DNA from: Chiridota heheva
Taxonomy: Eukaryota > Echinodermata > Holothuroidea > Apodida > Chiridotidae
Reading direction: 5' to 3'
Assembly: GCA_020152595.1 (NCBI GenBank)
Contig: JAIGNY010000589.1
Span: forward strand, 102,501-166,500
Length of the DNA: 64,000 nt
The first letter of the stretch is position 1, and every line of letters begins with the position of its first letter. The notes beneath the pieces are model-generated. The model was not told where the DNA came from. It made no database searches and saw only the letters and a list, made by a program, of their open reading frames with translations. Shown one piece after another: positions 10,640-23,908 of this stretch. The position numbers were made by a program, and so were the translations under genes.

Positions 10640-11350
10640 GGAGACTCGCGGCTGAAGAGAGCCATGCGGCTGAAGGAAGCCATGCGACTGAAAGAGGCCA
10701 TGCGATTGAAGGGAGCCATGCGACTGAAGGGAGCCATGCGACTTAAGCGAGCCATGCGACTCAAGCGAGCCATGCGACTCAAGCGAGCCATGCGACTCAA
10801 GCGAGCCATGCGACTCAAGCGAGCCATGCGACTCAAGCGAGCCATGCGACTCAAGCGAGCCATGCGACTCAAGCGAGCCATGCGATACAAGGAAACCATG
10901 CGATACAAGGGAACCATGCGACTCAAGCGAGCCATGCGACTCAAGCGAGCCATGCGACTCAAGCGAGCCATGCGACTCAAGCGAGCCATGCGACTCAAGC
11001 GAGCCATGCGACTCAAGCGAGCCATGCGACTCAAGCGAGCCATGCGACTCAAGCGAGCCATGCGACTCAAGCGAGCCATGCGACTCAAGCGAGCCATGCG
11101 ACTCAAGCGAGCCATGCGACTCAAGCGAGCCATGCGACTCAAGCGAGCCATGCGACTCAAGCGAGCCATGCGACTCAAGCGAGCCATGCGACTCAAGCGA
11201 GCCATGCGACTCAAGCGAGCCATGCGACTCAAGCGAGCCATGCGACTCAAGCGAGCCATGCGACTCAAGCGAGCCATGCGACTCAAGCGAGCCATGCGAC
11301 TCAAGCGAGCCATGCGACTCAAGCGAGCCATGCGATACAAGGGAACCATG
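10640..11350. repeat. 18-bp minisatellite, right copy, expanded and homogenised
   Basis: About 39 tandem units of gcgactcaagcgagccat, the reverse complement of the unit at 3,855-4,300. Most units from 10,740 to 11,330 are identical, with two tacaagga/g variants at 10,883-10,910. It is longer and far more homogeneous than the left array and runs directly into the polymerase gene at about 11,349. The large repetitive ORFs on both strands are artefacts of the unit length. Confidence 0.97.
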
Positions 11351-13514
11351 CGGTACAATAAATCCAATTGATCAAAGTCAGCCGATGTTGCAGATTGGCT
11401 ACGCCACTGATCAAGAAAATGAAACTTCACCTTACCTTTATCCTATTCATACAGGTTTTTCACATGTTGGTCCAAAGGAGACGACATAAACTGAAGGAGT
11501 CTTTGAATACCAGTGCACCATTTGGATAGTAAGTTTTAAATCCCAGATATTTTTCGTAGTTGTGAGGAATGCAAGTTACCTTTTCTCCATTTTATAAAGA
11601 AGAAATGATAATGTGAGAATCATAATCTTTTAGGTTTTTAAAAATACCGGTATATTTAAATAATCTTTTTCTATACGAAGTTTTCTATTACATCTATCAT
11701 GCGCTGCTCCGCTGAACTTGGCAGTAAAGTGATTATGATCTCTCACTTTACAGTGAGGGCTGTCTTGTTCTAATTTACCTCCAAAAAATCTTTTCTGACA
11801 TACCCAGCAGGCTGTCGCTTTGTTGAATATTCTTTCATCCTCTGTAGTCATTACTAATTATTTTCCATTTGCTATTATGTGGTTTCTTACTTTCTTATGA
11901 GTTGTTGATAATGATTATAAAAACTTTGATTCCAGATTTTCCGATTCCTCTTCTGTTGTAGCTGTGAATGATTCCTGAGAGAATATCCCCCCATTAAACA
12001 CAACTATATAAAAAATAACTACAAACCTTGTGCTCATGGCTTATTCAAGTTTTGGCACTGGAGCCTGTCGACTCATGGGAGCCTCGCATTGAGTCGTCTG
12101 CCGGCTCCAACTCAAGGGATTCAGGGGTCTGTCTGCCTCGTTGAAGAATGCATTCAAAATCTGCATAAATGACAAATTGTGCTTTTTTCTGTAGATTGAA
12201 AATCTAAATATGTTTTCTGGTATACCCGTTTTCGAGATCTTTTTGGTTGGTCAACATTCTTTTTAAGCTGGAGTTGTTATGTTTATACAGTTCTCACGAT
12301 GATCAACTTGTATTCTTTCAGAAGTGAAATGTTTATTACATAAATCGCAAAAGTATTTTTGCTGACCAGCTTTAGGAGTAGAATAAAATAAACTACTAAA
12401 TTTACTTATGAGAATATAGTGACCATTTTGGGGCGCAATGGGACCATCTTTTGATGCAACTTTGTTGTATAAAAATAACAGACTAATTCGTTAGATGGTA
12501 GGATCTTGTTTACTGTAATATATGTGATGTATATCATTCAATGATTTTTTACTAGTCAGAAATTGATACACATTTACAGCAATATCCCTTTCTATATTTG
12601 GAATATCCTATAGCGCGGTGAGAAACTTGGATATTTTTATTTTGTGTACATGTTTTTTTTGTTATTTGAGACTCTACTTTTATCAATTTCTACCGAAAAA
12701 AGATGCGCAAGAATTGACCACAGAAAACATTAATATCTTTTTTTTGGGATATTTAATGCACATTTTTTATTATATATACATTTTGGGGTAGGAATAAATT
12801 TCGAACCACATATTGGTTTATATTGTACAATATCTATATAGATATTTTTGATATCAAAAATTATACTACCAGACTGTTAAAAAATATATTCATATTTTTC
12901 CTCAATATCTTTCATAAGTTTAATCATTGTTTCAGGAGTTGATTCTTTAGTAAGCATGTCCACTAGCTTTGTTCTGAAATAGAAATCCTTTGTCTGAATG
13001 TGTTGATTTCCATTTTCATATATAGTGTTTTTTCCTTCTACAATTTTTAATGCAAATTGTGTTTTAAATGCTCCTAATTCACCATATTGTTTAGACAGAG
13101 CGTCTTCAAACCTTTGCCTATTCTCTTTATAAAAAAATTCTCAATGGTTTTTGGGAAAACTAATTCTTTATTATGGACAAATTTACCCATTTTTTTTGGA
13201 TTTCCCTTATAAGTAAAAAATATTCCTCGATTTAGTTTCAACCAAAGTTAGTCTGCTAAGGCTGTTATTGGTTGCAGCCCTACCAACCTTCACCTCTGTG
13301 AATTAGGAAGGCTCAAAAATATCTTTGAGGGGTCGTGAGGTTTCATTAATTCTCTTTAAAGTTTTTTTCTAAAGCTTTTATCTGTAGTAAGCTTCATTAT
13401 CTGTTGACGTAACTGACTTGATCTTATTTTCTTGTTTATAAAATCTTGTGTGTCATCATTGATAATTTCATCATAAACACTATCATTTTTTTGAAGTCTA
13501 TTTGATCCAGCCAT
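11349..13514 (-). pseudogene. Polinton family-B DNA polymerase, right copy, N-terminal part only
   Basis: From an ATG at 13,514 the minus strand carries the polymerase N-terminus (MAGSNRLQKNDSVYDEI), the C-x2-C zinc-like piece, an ExoI motif that keeps its acid (YADFE, glutamate codon at 12,153-12,155), the same GC-rich module as the left copy (12,055-12,140), and the EndoVII-like block (11,630-11,851). It stops near 11,349 where the 18-bp array begins, so the palm motifs A, B and C are absent. Several stops and frameshifts are present. The segment from about 12,989 leftward is an inverted duplicate of 1-1,640. Confidence 0.85.
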
Positions 13515-14464
13515 TTATTTTTAATTAAAAAAACAACTCTTTGGATCATATTTTGAAATATTGGATATATTGAACGATACACACAACCAAAGATATCGAA
13601 TCAAGATATTAAACAAGCAATTGCTATGGCAACCTTTGTGTATGTGAAATGCAAGTGAATATTCATTGTTTGATTGCAAAAATATATTTATATGCAAAAA
13701 TAGAGTATCCAGGATACCCATTTAAGATTTACTTTAAAGAAACTTAATACTTTAATAAAGTTAATTTTTAGGTGCAATAAATAACTAAACAATTTGTTAT
13801 GCAAAATCAGCAATTATTAAGTATGAAAATATTAGCAGATTGTTATAATGGTGTTTCTGAATAACCGCAATTGTGTACACCGCTAATATTAATATTGTAT
13901 AATAGTATGTAATAATTACGAATCTTAATACAATAATAATTGCCCCGGCGCATGCGAGATCTCAGTAGCGGTATGGAGAAGGAGAAGGGCTAAATGCGTT
14001 TGATGGTCAATGGTGACATGTTGAACTTGATGCCACGTGGCAGAGGTTACTTAGTATGTTAGCGAGTGGTATATATAGGTGTACCTAAATATAAGATAGG
14101 CCTGTGATAGGAAATGTGAACAGGAGCGAACAGAGGTTGAAGTTAAGAAGTTGATTGTGGGTCCTACCTTTTTCGTACGGGACGTGAGTTTAAAAATGAA
14201 AAGAAACTTTTTTGACCCCAAATTCCTCAGAGAGAAATTCATTTCAAAAGTGCTTGCAAGAAAATGATGTTATTCCTGATGCGGAGGCTCGGGGAAAAGT
14301 TGTTGGTGCACTGAGAAAAACAAAACATTCAAAATTGATTTTAAAAACAAATCAACCAAGTGATTATTGTATTATTCATACTTGCCAGGGAAATTTGGCT
14401 TAAACAATGTTTAGTTAGAAAAAGAAGATTTGCTAATCTTCTGTCTGATTTTTCAGCAAGCGTA
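13515..14464. other. Right flank of Polinton, no gene recognised
   Basis: AT-rich sequence up to about 13,940, then a more GC-balanced stretch. The outer Polinton end and target-site duplication should lie somewhere here, but the left end is outside the window, so no terminal inverted repeat can be matched. A 63-codon open stretch at 14,212-14,403 has no recognisable features. Confidence 0.5.
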
Positions 14465-14652
14465 GTATAGTAAGTTAGTTGTACTGATCTCCTGTTTAAT
14501 CTACCTAAAATTTGCTGTTAAATTTAAGGGAGATTAATTAAACAGAAAATCAGTGCTAATGCCAATTAGCACTGATCTTCTGTCTAAATCTCTCTTAAAT
14601 TTAACAGTAAATTTTAGATTAATCAGGAGACAGTACAACTAACTTACTATAC
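14465..14652. repeat. 188-bp near-perfect palindrome (foldback/MITE-like)
   Basis: The left arm begins GTATAGTAAGTTAGTTGTAC and the right arm ends with its exact reverse complement. The arms remain alignable, with a few mismatches and short gaps, down to a centre near 14,558 with a loop of only a few bases (ATTAGC/GCTAAT-type centre). No coding capacity. A snapback MITE is the simplest reading. Confidence 0.85.
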
Positions 14653-14659
14653 TTCTGGC

Positions 14660-14970
14660 TCGTTCATAAATTTACAATTATTCTGCCAAGTCTGTGCGTC
14701 CATACAGTTCAAACTGTTTATACTTTTAAGAAGGCCCTTAAGACTCATCTTTTTCCTACTGATTAAGTTTTATGCTGTCTATAATATTTAATTTCTTGTT
14801 TTATCTATCTAGTTTTTGATTTTTACCATTTCTTTTATGCTTGTATATTGTCCTGCAATTTTTTTTACTTTTTAATATTGTATATTAACAGTTTGATTAT
14901 GTATCATTAATTTTATTGTAAATCGCTTCCACCCACGGGATAGGCGCTATATAAATAAGTGCAATAATAA
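14660..14970 (+). mobile_element. 3' tail of a CR1/L2-type LINE
   Basis: The plus strand reads FKKALKTHLFPTD followed by a stop, a C-terminal motif typical of CR1/L2-group non-LTR retrotransposon proteins. After a 3' UTR of about 190 bp comes the phrase GGCGCTATATAAATAAGTG and then a trinucleotide microsatellite. Ending in a short-word microsatellite is normal for this LINE group. Only the 3' end is present. Confidence 0.65.
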
Positions 14971-15356
<386 letters not shown>

Positions 15357-15712
15357 ATAAAGAAAATCACATTCTCCCAAACTTAATTTATTAGGACTAA
15401 AAATGTATTGCTGCAATTTTACTTCTAATTTATCTACTTCTGTAAGGAATAACCTTCAGGTAACTGAAAGTATGAAGTCGTGTATTCGGAAGGAATTGTC
15501 TTAGCAGTGTACATCCACTAGAATTACCCTTTCGGCATTGCGTAATACGAGATACTTTGGTGATGCCATATGGTAAATTGAGCAATTACTTTCTCCTGGC
15601 TCATTGGTGTTTAACAAGACAAAGAATGAAAGATGCGAGTAAGTTTAACATCATAGTCATACTTCCGACTTAGACCCACAGAGAATGCTTTGATTTTCGT
15701 TGCTTTGCATGT

Positions 15713-15730
15713 GGGCCTAACGTTAGGCCC
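15713..15730. promoter_or_regulatory. 18-bp perfect palindrome, copy 1
   Basis: GGGCCTAACGTTAGGCCC is fully self-complementary and lies about 330 bp upstream of the first-exon ATG. It is conserved in all three units. A role as a binding site for a dimeric factor is inference. Confidence 0.5.
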
Positions 15731-16062
15731 GCTGAAGTGGATTTGCTGTCGTACACGTAACGTACACCTTGGAGCTGCAAATTGTAGACTGTTATTTAAC
15801 GTAATACAGTCTTAACTGTACACACAGTACACTTCAAGTACTCTAAAAGCTACTTTGGATGAATTGGATCAATTTGTTGTACAAGTAGGTCTATATCAGA
15901 TGTGAACTATTTCCAGGTTCCTACTTATGGACAGTTCTGAGTTCAGAGCTAGACTAGAGAAACAACTAGATAGTCATCAGTCTTATTTCAAGTCTGAAGA
16001 AGGAGGAAAATCATAATTCGCACTCGCAGGATTTGTTAAAAGTGAATGCAATTAAAAGAAAC

Positions 16063-16147
16063 ATGTCTTATTCATTTTGGCTAAAGTGCTATGTGTATGC
16101 CATTGTTTTTGCTAAGTGTCTGTTAACAAAGAATTTAATACTGCCAG
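16063..16147 (+). CDS. Alternative first coding exon, copy 1 (signal-peptide-like)
   Basis: The ATG has A at -3. The exon encodes 28 residues starting MSYSFWLKCYVYAIVFAKCL and ends CCAG|GTAAGT with one base of the next codon (phase 1). The basic and hydrophobic composition fits a signal peptide. Copies 2 and 3 differ in the exon by a single base (Ser2 to Pro). Phase 1 matches the start of exon 2 at 23,684. Which copy is transcribed is not visible from sequence. Confidence 0.6.
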
Positions 16148-17616
16148 GTAAGTAAATCTTTTCAATGCATTTACAGTAATTGAAATTCAGTGTGGTTGTG
16201 GTAAAGTTGAACATTTCACTCAATCGAGTGACTGAACTTCCTTTTTGTAAGACAAAAGGGCATTTTAGTATTGTTTAGTTTAGTAACCATTCATACCCCA
16301 TGTTTTCCATTTTTTTCAAAGATTAAAGTTCCCTATTCTAAATATGATTTAGGCAGCAATATACATTATTTGGTATGTATATTTTTGTACAACCTCTTTT
16401 ATATGGACATACTGTATATCTGTAATTTGTTTTGTCAAACTTATCATTTCATGATAAATCTATATTATCATTTAGCATTACAGTATAATCACAAAAAACC
16501 ACCTCCTTGGTAAGAAACAGTAAGAGACAGTTCGAGCACATGAAGGATATCCTAACCATGCTTAGAATATCATAACATTGCCTTTGTAAGGTCATCCTCA
16601 AATCATCACATAAATTACAGAATAGGAACGTGCAGAAATCCAAAAGAATAATCTGCTAACAAGAAAGCAATCTATGTAGTTGCTGACCTCATCACCAATA
16701 AGCATAGTAAGAAGGTGGGGGGGTAACTATGGAGGGAAATGCTTAAAAGGGGTCACTAGCTGCTCGACCTTTGAGCATATGACCCTACAGTTTATGACAC
16801 ACAGGTTCATGTACTATGTGGTACAAACATGATTGGTATAGGTCTTGCACTTTTGGAATTTAAATTGGCCCAAAAATTGTATAAATTAGTACATAATTAC
16901 CCCTAAAATCACATATTTGACCTCTAAGCTTTGACCCTAATCACTGTAACAACTTACTATACTGTATATGACATCATTCATGCTCACGTCACACTTGCCA
17001 TTCCATAACTATAGGGGGAAATGGTGTAATTGTGAAAAGTGGGTAATAGTTCTGTGACCTTCGACCTTTTAATTGGTATCATGCAGACCCCTAGCTTAAT
17101 TTAAATAGGGGCAGGGTGCTAGACTTGTTGAGGGAAACATATGCGCACGCGAAGCGCTGCGTCTTTTTGGCATGGAGTCCATGGGCCCCTTTACAAGCAG
17201 GACAATTGGTTACTATGCTATCATTCTGTGTTCTGTATTTATTTATGGGGTTAATTAAGATCATTAAGTTTAAAAAAAAAAATATTTGTTTTTAATTGTT
17301 TTTTCATGAGGGGCAGGGAGGACCTCAGAAGGTAGGGCGGACGTCCAGGGGTAGGGCGGATCCTAGGGGCAGGGTGGGCCCATGGAGTGGTTGGGTGGGA
17401 CACTAGGGGTATGTCATGGTTTATGGTACTACATAGGGTTGGTATAGATCTTGTATCTTTTGAGCTTAGAATGGTGCAAAATTTTGCATAAAAACACTAA
17501 TTTGACCTTTGACCCATGACTTTTTGTCCTCCAATCATTTCTAATTTTTCTTAGCTTATGTTAAATTCCACCCACCTGTGCAATTTGTAAAGATATCAAG
17601 CAATTCCTTCAAAAGA

Positions 17617-18055
<439 letters not shown>

Positions 18056-18771
18056 GAAAATCACATCCTCCCAAACTTAATTTATTAGGACTAAAAATGT
18101 ATTGCTGTCATTTTACTTCTAATTTTTTTTACTTCTGTAAGGAATAACCTTCAGGTCACTGAAAGTATGAAGTCGTGTATTCAAAAAAAATTGTCTTAGC
18201 AGTGTACATCCATTAGAAATACCCTTTCGGCAATGCGTAATACGGGATACTTTGATGATGCCACTGAGGTGGTAGGTTTGACGTAACCGTGTACGGGCTC
18301 AGTACGGTTTTGCCAAGTTGAAGGGGAAACTTTATCATTACAGTCAATGGAATATTTTTCATGAATACTTGTGTCGCCTCAGCCAGTCTTCAAAAATTAA
18401 TGGTACTCCTATATATTAGAAACTACTGTCTAATACACAACATTTGTTAAAAAACATTTTTATGTCGAGTATCTTTAGCAAAATGACCAAAAATATGTTT
18501 TTTTTCCCGTTGACTGCAATGATAAGTGACTGTTTGTTTTTCCCCTTTGACTGAAGTTCGAGATCGTCAAAAAAACATTGTTACATCGCCGTGCATCACA
18601 ACATTCCCGGATGTCAGACCTCCTCAATATGGTAAATTAAGCAATTACTTCCTCCTGGCTCTTTGGTGTTTAACAATACAAAGAATGAAAGATGCGAGTA
18701 AGTTCAACATCATAGTCATACTTCCGACTTAGACCCACAGAGAATGCTTTGATTTTCGTTGCTTTGCATGT

Positions 18772-18789
18772 GGGCCTAACGTTAGGCCC
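18772..18789. promoter_or_regulatory. 18-bp perfect palindrome, copy 2
   Basis: Same self-complementary 18-mer as at 15,713, at a similar distance upstream of the copy 2 ATG. Confidence 0.5.
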
Positions 18790-19126
18790 GCTGAAGTGGA
18801 TTTGCTGTCGTACACGTAACGTACACCTTGGAGCTGCAAATCGTAGACTGTTATTTAACGTAATACAGTCTTAACTGTACACACAGTACAGTTCAACTAC
18901 TCTTAAAGCTACTCTGGATGAATTGGATCAATTAATTGTACAACTAGGCCTATGTCAGATGTGAACTTTTTCCAGGTTCCTACTTATGGACAGTTCTGAA
19001 TTTAGAGCTAGACTAGAGGAAGAACTAGATACTGTAGTCATCAGTCTTATTTAAAGTCTGAAGAAGGAGGAAAATCATAATTCGCACTCGCAGGATTTGT
19101 TGAAAGTGAATGCAATTGAAAGAAAC

Positions 19127-19211
19127 ATGCCTTATTCATTTTGGCTAAAGTGCTATGTGTATGCCATTGTTTTTGCTAAGTGTCTGTTAACAAAGAATTT
19201 AATACTGCCAG
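19127..19211 (+). CDS. Alternative first coding exon, copy 2 (signal-peptide-like)
   Basis: Encodes MPYSFWLKCYVYAIVFAKCL and eight more residues, ending in phase 1 at CCAG|GTAAGT. It is identical in protein to copy 3. Its context and donor are intact, so it could serve as a first exon for the downstream gene at 23,684-50,957 under its own upstream region. Confidence 0.6.
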
Positions 19212-20680
19212 GTAAGTAAATCTCTTCAATGCATTTACAGTAATTGAAATTCAGTGTGGTTGTGGTAAAGGTGAACATTTCACTCAATCGAGTGACTCAA
19301 CTTCCTTTTTGTAAGACAAAAGGGCATTTTAGTATTGTTTAGTTTAGTAACCATTCATACCCCATGTTTTCCATTTTTTTTTCAAAGATTAAAGTTCCAT
19401 ATTCTAAATATAATTTAGGCAGCAATATACAGTATTTGGTATGTACATTTTTGTACAATCTATTTTATATTGACATACTGTATATCTGTAATTTGTTTTG
19501 TCAAACTTATCATTTCATGATAACTTTATATTATCATTTAGCATTGCACTATAATCACAAGAAAACCCACCTCCTTGGTAAGAAACAGTAAGAGACAGTT
19601 CGAGCACAAGAAGAGTATCCTAACCATGCTTAGAATATCATAACATTGCCTTTTGTAAGGTCATCCTTAAATCATCACATAAATTACAGAATAGGAACGT
19701 GCAGATATTCAAAAGAATAATCTGCTAACAAGAAAGCAATCTATGGAGTTGCTCACCTCATCACCAATAAGCCTAGTTGGGGAATAACTATGGAGGGAAA
19801 TGGTTAAAAGGGGTCACTAGCTGCTCGACCTTTGAGCATATGACCCTACAATTTATGGGACACAAGTTCATGTACCATGTGGTACAAATATGATTGGTAT
19901 AGGTCTTGCACTTTTGGAATTTAAATTGGCCCAAAAATTGTACAAATTAGTACGTAATTACCCCTAAAATCACATATTTGACCTCTAAGCCTTGACCCTA
20001 ATCACTGTAACAACTTGCTATACTGTATATGACATCATTCATGCTCACGTCACACTTGCCATTCCATAACTATAGGGGGAAATGGTGTAATTGTGAAAAG
20101 TGGTTAATAGTTCTGTGACCTTCGACCTTTTAATTGGTATCATGCAGACCCCTAGCTTAATTTGAATAGGGGCAGGGTGCTAGACTTGTTGAGGGAAACA
20201 TATGCGCACGCGAAGCGCTGCGTCTTTTTGGCATGGAGTCCAGGGGCCCCTTTACAAGCAGGACAATTGGGTACTATGCTATTATTCTGTGTTCTGTATT
20301 TATTTATGGGGTTAATTAAGATTATCAAGTTTAAAAAAAAAAAAAAAAATGTTTTTAATTGTTTTTTCATGAGGGGCAGGGAGGACCCCAGAAGGCAGGG
20401 CGGACGTCCAGGGGTAGGGCGGACCCCAGGGGCAGGGTGGGCCCATGGAGGGGTTGGGTGGGCCACTAGGGGTATGTCATGGTTTATGGTACTACATAGG
20501 GTTGGTATAGATCTTGTATCTTTTGAGCTTAGAATGGTGCAAAATTTTGCATAAAAAACACTAATTTGACCTTTGACCCATGACTTTTTGACCTCCAATT
20601 ATTTCTAATTTTTCTTAGCATATGTTAAACCCCACCCACCTGTGCAATTTGTAAAGATATCAAGCAATTCCTTCAAAAGA

Positions 20681-21196
<516 letters not shown>

Positions 21197-21911
21197 GAAA
21201 ATCACATCCTCCCAAACTTAATTTATTAGGACTAGAAATTTATTGCTGTCATTTTACTTCTAATTTATTTACTTCTGTAAGGAATAATCTTCAGGTCACT
21301 GAAAGTATGAAGTCGTGTATTCGAAAAAAATTGTCTTAGCAGTGTACATCCATTAGAAATACCCTTTCGGCAATGCGTAATACGGGATACACCGATGATG
21401 CCATTGAGGTGGTAGGTTTGACGTAACCGTGTACGGGCTCAGTACGGTTTTGCCAAGTTGAAGGGGAAACTTTATCATTACAGTCAATGGGATATTTTTC
21501 ATGAATACTTGTGTCGCCTCAGCCAGTCTTCAAAAATTAATGGTACTCCTATATATTGGAAACTACTGTCTAATACACAACATTTGTTAAAAAAAAAAAA
21601 TTATGTCGAGTATCTTTAGCAAAATGACCAAAAATATGTTTTTTTTCCCGTTGACTGCAATGATAACTGACTGTTTGTTTTCCCCTTTGACTGAAGTTCG
21701 AGATCGTCATAAAAACATTGTTACATCGCCGTGCATCACAACATTCCCGGATGTCAGACCTCCTCAATATGGTAAATTAAGCAATTACTTTCTCCTGGCT
21801 CATTGGTGCTAAACAAGACAAAGAATGAAAGATGCGAGTAAGTTCAACATCATAGTTATACTTCCGACTTAGACCCACAGAGAATGCTTTGATTTTCGTT
21901 GCTTTGCATGT

Positions 21912-21929
21912 GGGCCTAACGTTAGGCCC
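21912..21929. promoter_or_regulatory. 18-bp perfect palindrome, copy 3
   Basis: Same self-complementary 18-mer as at 15,713 and 18,772, upstream of first exon copy 3. Confidence 0.5.
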
Positions 21930-22248
21930 GCTGAAGTGGATTTGCTGTCGTACACGTAACGTACACCTTAGAGCTGCAAATCGTAGACTGTTATTTAACG
22001 TAATACAGTCTTAACTGTACACACAGTACAGTTCAACTACTCTTAAAGCTACTCTGGATGAATTGGATCAATTTGTTGTACAACTAGGCCTATGTCAGAT
22101 GTGAACTATTTCCAGGTTCCTACTTATGGACAGTTCTGAGTTTAGAGCTAGACTAGAGGAAGAACTAGATACTGTAGTCATCAGTCTTATTTGAAGTCTG
22201 AATTCGCACTCGCAGGATTTGTTGAAAGTGAATGCAATTGAAAGAAAC

Positions 22249-22333
22249 ATGCCTTATTCATTTTGGCTAAAGTGCTATGTGTATGCCATTGTTTTTGCTA
22301 AGTGTCTGTTAACAAAGAATTTAATACTGCCAG
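22249..22333 (+). CDS. First coding exon, copy 3, of the tandem-exon gene
   Basis: Encodes MPYSFWLKCYVYAIVFAKCL plus eight residues, a signal-peptide-like leader. It ends CCAG|GTAAGT in phase 1. It is the copy closest to exon 2 (intron of 1,350 bp), so it is the default first exon in the gene model. Joining its last G to exon 2 makes an Ala codon and keeps the frame open. Confidence 0.65.
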
Positions 22334-23683
22334 GTAAGTAAATCTCTTCAATGCATTTACAGTAATTGAAATTCAGTGTGGCTGTGGTAAAGGTGAACAT
22401 TTCACTCAATCGAGTGACTCAACTTCCTTTTTGTAAGACAAAAGGGCATTTTAGTATTGTTTAGTTTAGTAACCATTCATACCCCATGTTTTCCATTTTT
22501 TTTCAAAGATTAAAGTTCCAATTCTAAATATAATTTAGGCAGCAATATACATTATTTGGTATGTACATTTTTGTACAATCTATTTTATATTGACATACTG
22601 TATATCTGTAATTTGTTTTGTCAAACTTATCATTTCATGATAACTTTATATTATCATTTAGCATTGCACTATAATCACAAGAAAAACCACCTCCTTGGTA
22701 AGAAACAATAAGAGACACTTCGAGCACATGAAGGATATCCTAACCATGCTTAGAATATCATAACATTGCCTTTGTAAGGTCATCCTCACATCATCACATA
22801 AATTACAGAATAGGAACGTGCAGAAATTCAAAAGAATAATCTGCTAACAAGAAAGCAATCTATGGAGTTCCTGACCTTATCACCAATAAGCATAGTGGGG
22901 GGGGGGGGGAATAAATATGGAGGGAAATGGTTAAAAGGGGTCACTAGCTGCTCGACCTTTGAGCATATGACCCTACAGTTTATGGGACACAAGTTCATGT
23001 ATCATGTGGTACAAACATGATTGGCATAGGTCTTGCACTTTTGGAATTTAAATTGGCCCAAAAATTGAACAAGTTAGTACATAATTACCCCTAAAATCAC
23101 ATATTTGACCTCTGACCCTTGACCCTGATCACTGTAACAGCTTACTACACTTTCTATGACACCATTCATGCTCACGTCACACTTGTTATTCTATATCTAT
23201 AGGAGAAAATGGTGAAATTTTGAAAGTGGTTAATAGTTCTGTGACCTTTGACCTTTTAATTGGTATCATGCAGACCTCTAGCTTCATTTAAATTTGGAGC
23301 ATGGAGTCCAGGAGCCCTTTACAAGCAGGATAATTGCTTACTATGCTATCATTCTGTGTTCTGTATTCATTTATGGGGTTAATTAAGATTATTAAGTTAA
23401 AAACAAATCTATTTTTTTAAATTGTTTTCTCATGAGGGGCAGGGCGGACCCCAGGACGCAGGGCGGACCTCCAGGGGGTAAGGCGGACCCCATGGGCAGG
23501 GTGGGCCCATGGAGGGGTGGGGAAGGCCACTAGGGGTATGTCATGGTTTATGGTACAACATAGGGTTGGTATAGGTCTTGTATCTTTTGAGCTTAGAATG
23601 GTGCAAAATTGTGCATAAAAAAACACTTATTTGACCTTTGACCCATGACCTTTTGACCTGCAATTATTTCTAATTTTTGTTAG

Positions 23684-23908
23684 CATATGTTAACATTGTC
23701 CTGGCAAATTGCTCAGAAGGGGTAAACAGAGTAATAAAGCAGTCAAGTCTGAGCATGGCATACAACACTACACATCAGTACATGCTCCAAACTACATTTG
23801 AACCTGTGCTTTTGAACTCTACTGAAAATGTCACCTTTGGTGTGTATTTGAGTCCTGGAGCAACCTGCAGTAATGGTTCATTCATACAAACTTTTGTTGT
23901 AACACAAG
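23684..23908 (+). CDS. Exon 2: N-glycosylated ectodomain of the tandem-exon gene
   Basis: The acceptor TTTTTGTTAG precedes 225 bp ending CAAG|GTGAGT, phase 1 on both sides. It encodes 75 residues with two cysteines (VLANCSEG and GATCSNGS) that could form a disulphide and four N-glycosylation sequons (NTT, NST, NVT, NGS), a strong sign of an extracellular domain. I do not recognise the fold. A beta-sandwich domain is conceivable. Its first bases are shared with units 1 and 2, so the segmental duplication broke inside this exon. Confidence 0.7.

Larger units (their letters stand above)
15357..17616 (+). repeat. Segmental tandem unit 1 (promoter side and first exon copy 1)
   Basis: First of three direct repeats (15,357-17,616; 18,053-20,680; 21,197-23,693). 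All open with the phrase AAATCACAT(T/C)CTCCCAAAC and carry the same apparent first exon. Unit 1 lacks about 364 bp found in units 2 and 3 (18,264-18,627 in unit 2). The unit ends a few bases into what is exon 2 in unit 3, then a short unique tail leads into the next microsatellite. Confidence 0.9.
18053..20680 (+). repeat. Segmental tandem unit 2
   Basis: Direct repeat of units 1 and 3 with scattered substitutions. It includes the 364-bp block missing from unit 1. Within its second half the acceptor TTTTTCTTAG and CATATGTTAA, the first ten bases of exon 2, are present (about 20,610-20,630), but the sequence then diverges from the exon. Confidence 0.9.
21197..23693 (+). repeat. Segmental tandem unit 3 (adjoins exon 2)
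   Basis: Third direct repeat. It carries first exon copy 3 and continues without interruption into exon 2. Relative to the other units it lacks 18 bp just upstream of the ATG region (near 22,200) and a stretch around 23,290 where units 1 and 2 have a GCGCACGCGAAGCGCTGCG phrase. Confidence 0.9.

Noticed and set aside
10594..11430. Long ORFs on both strands with a repeating LSRMAR or MRLKRA hexapeptide
   Set aside because: They are translations of the 18-bp minisatellite, present on both strands because 18 is a multiple of three and the unit has no stop.
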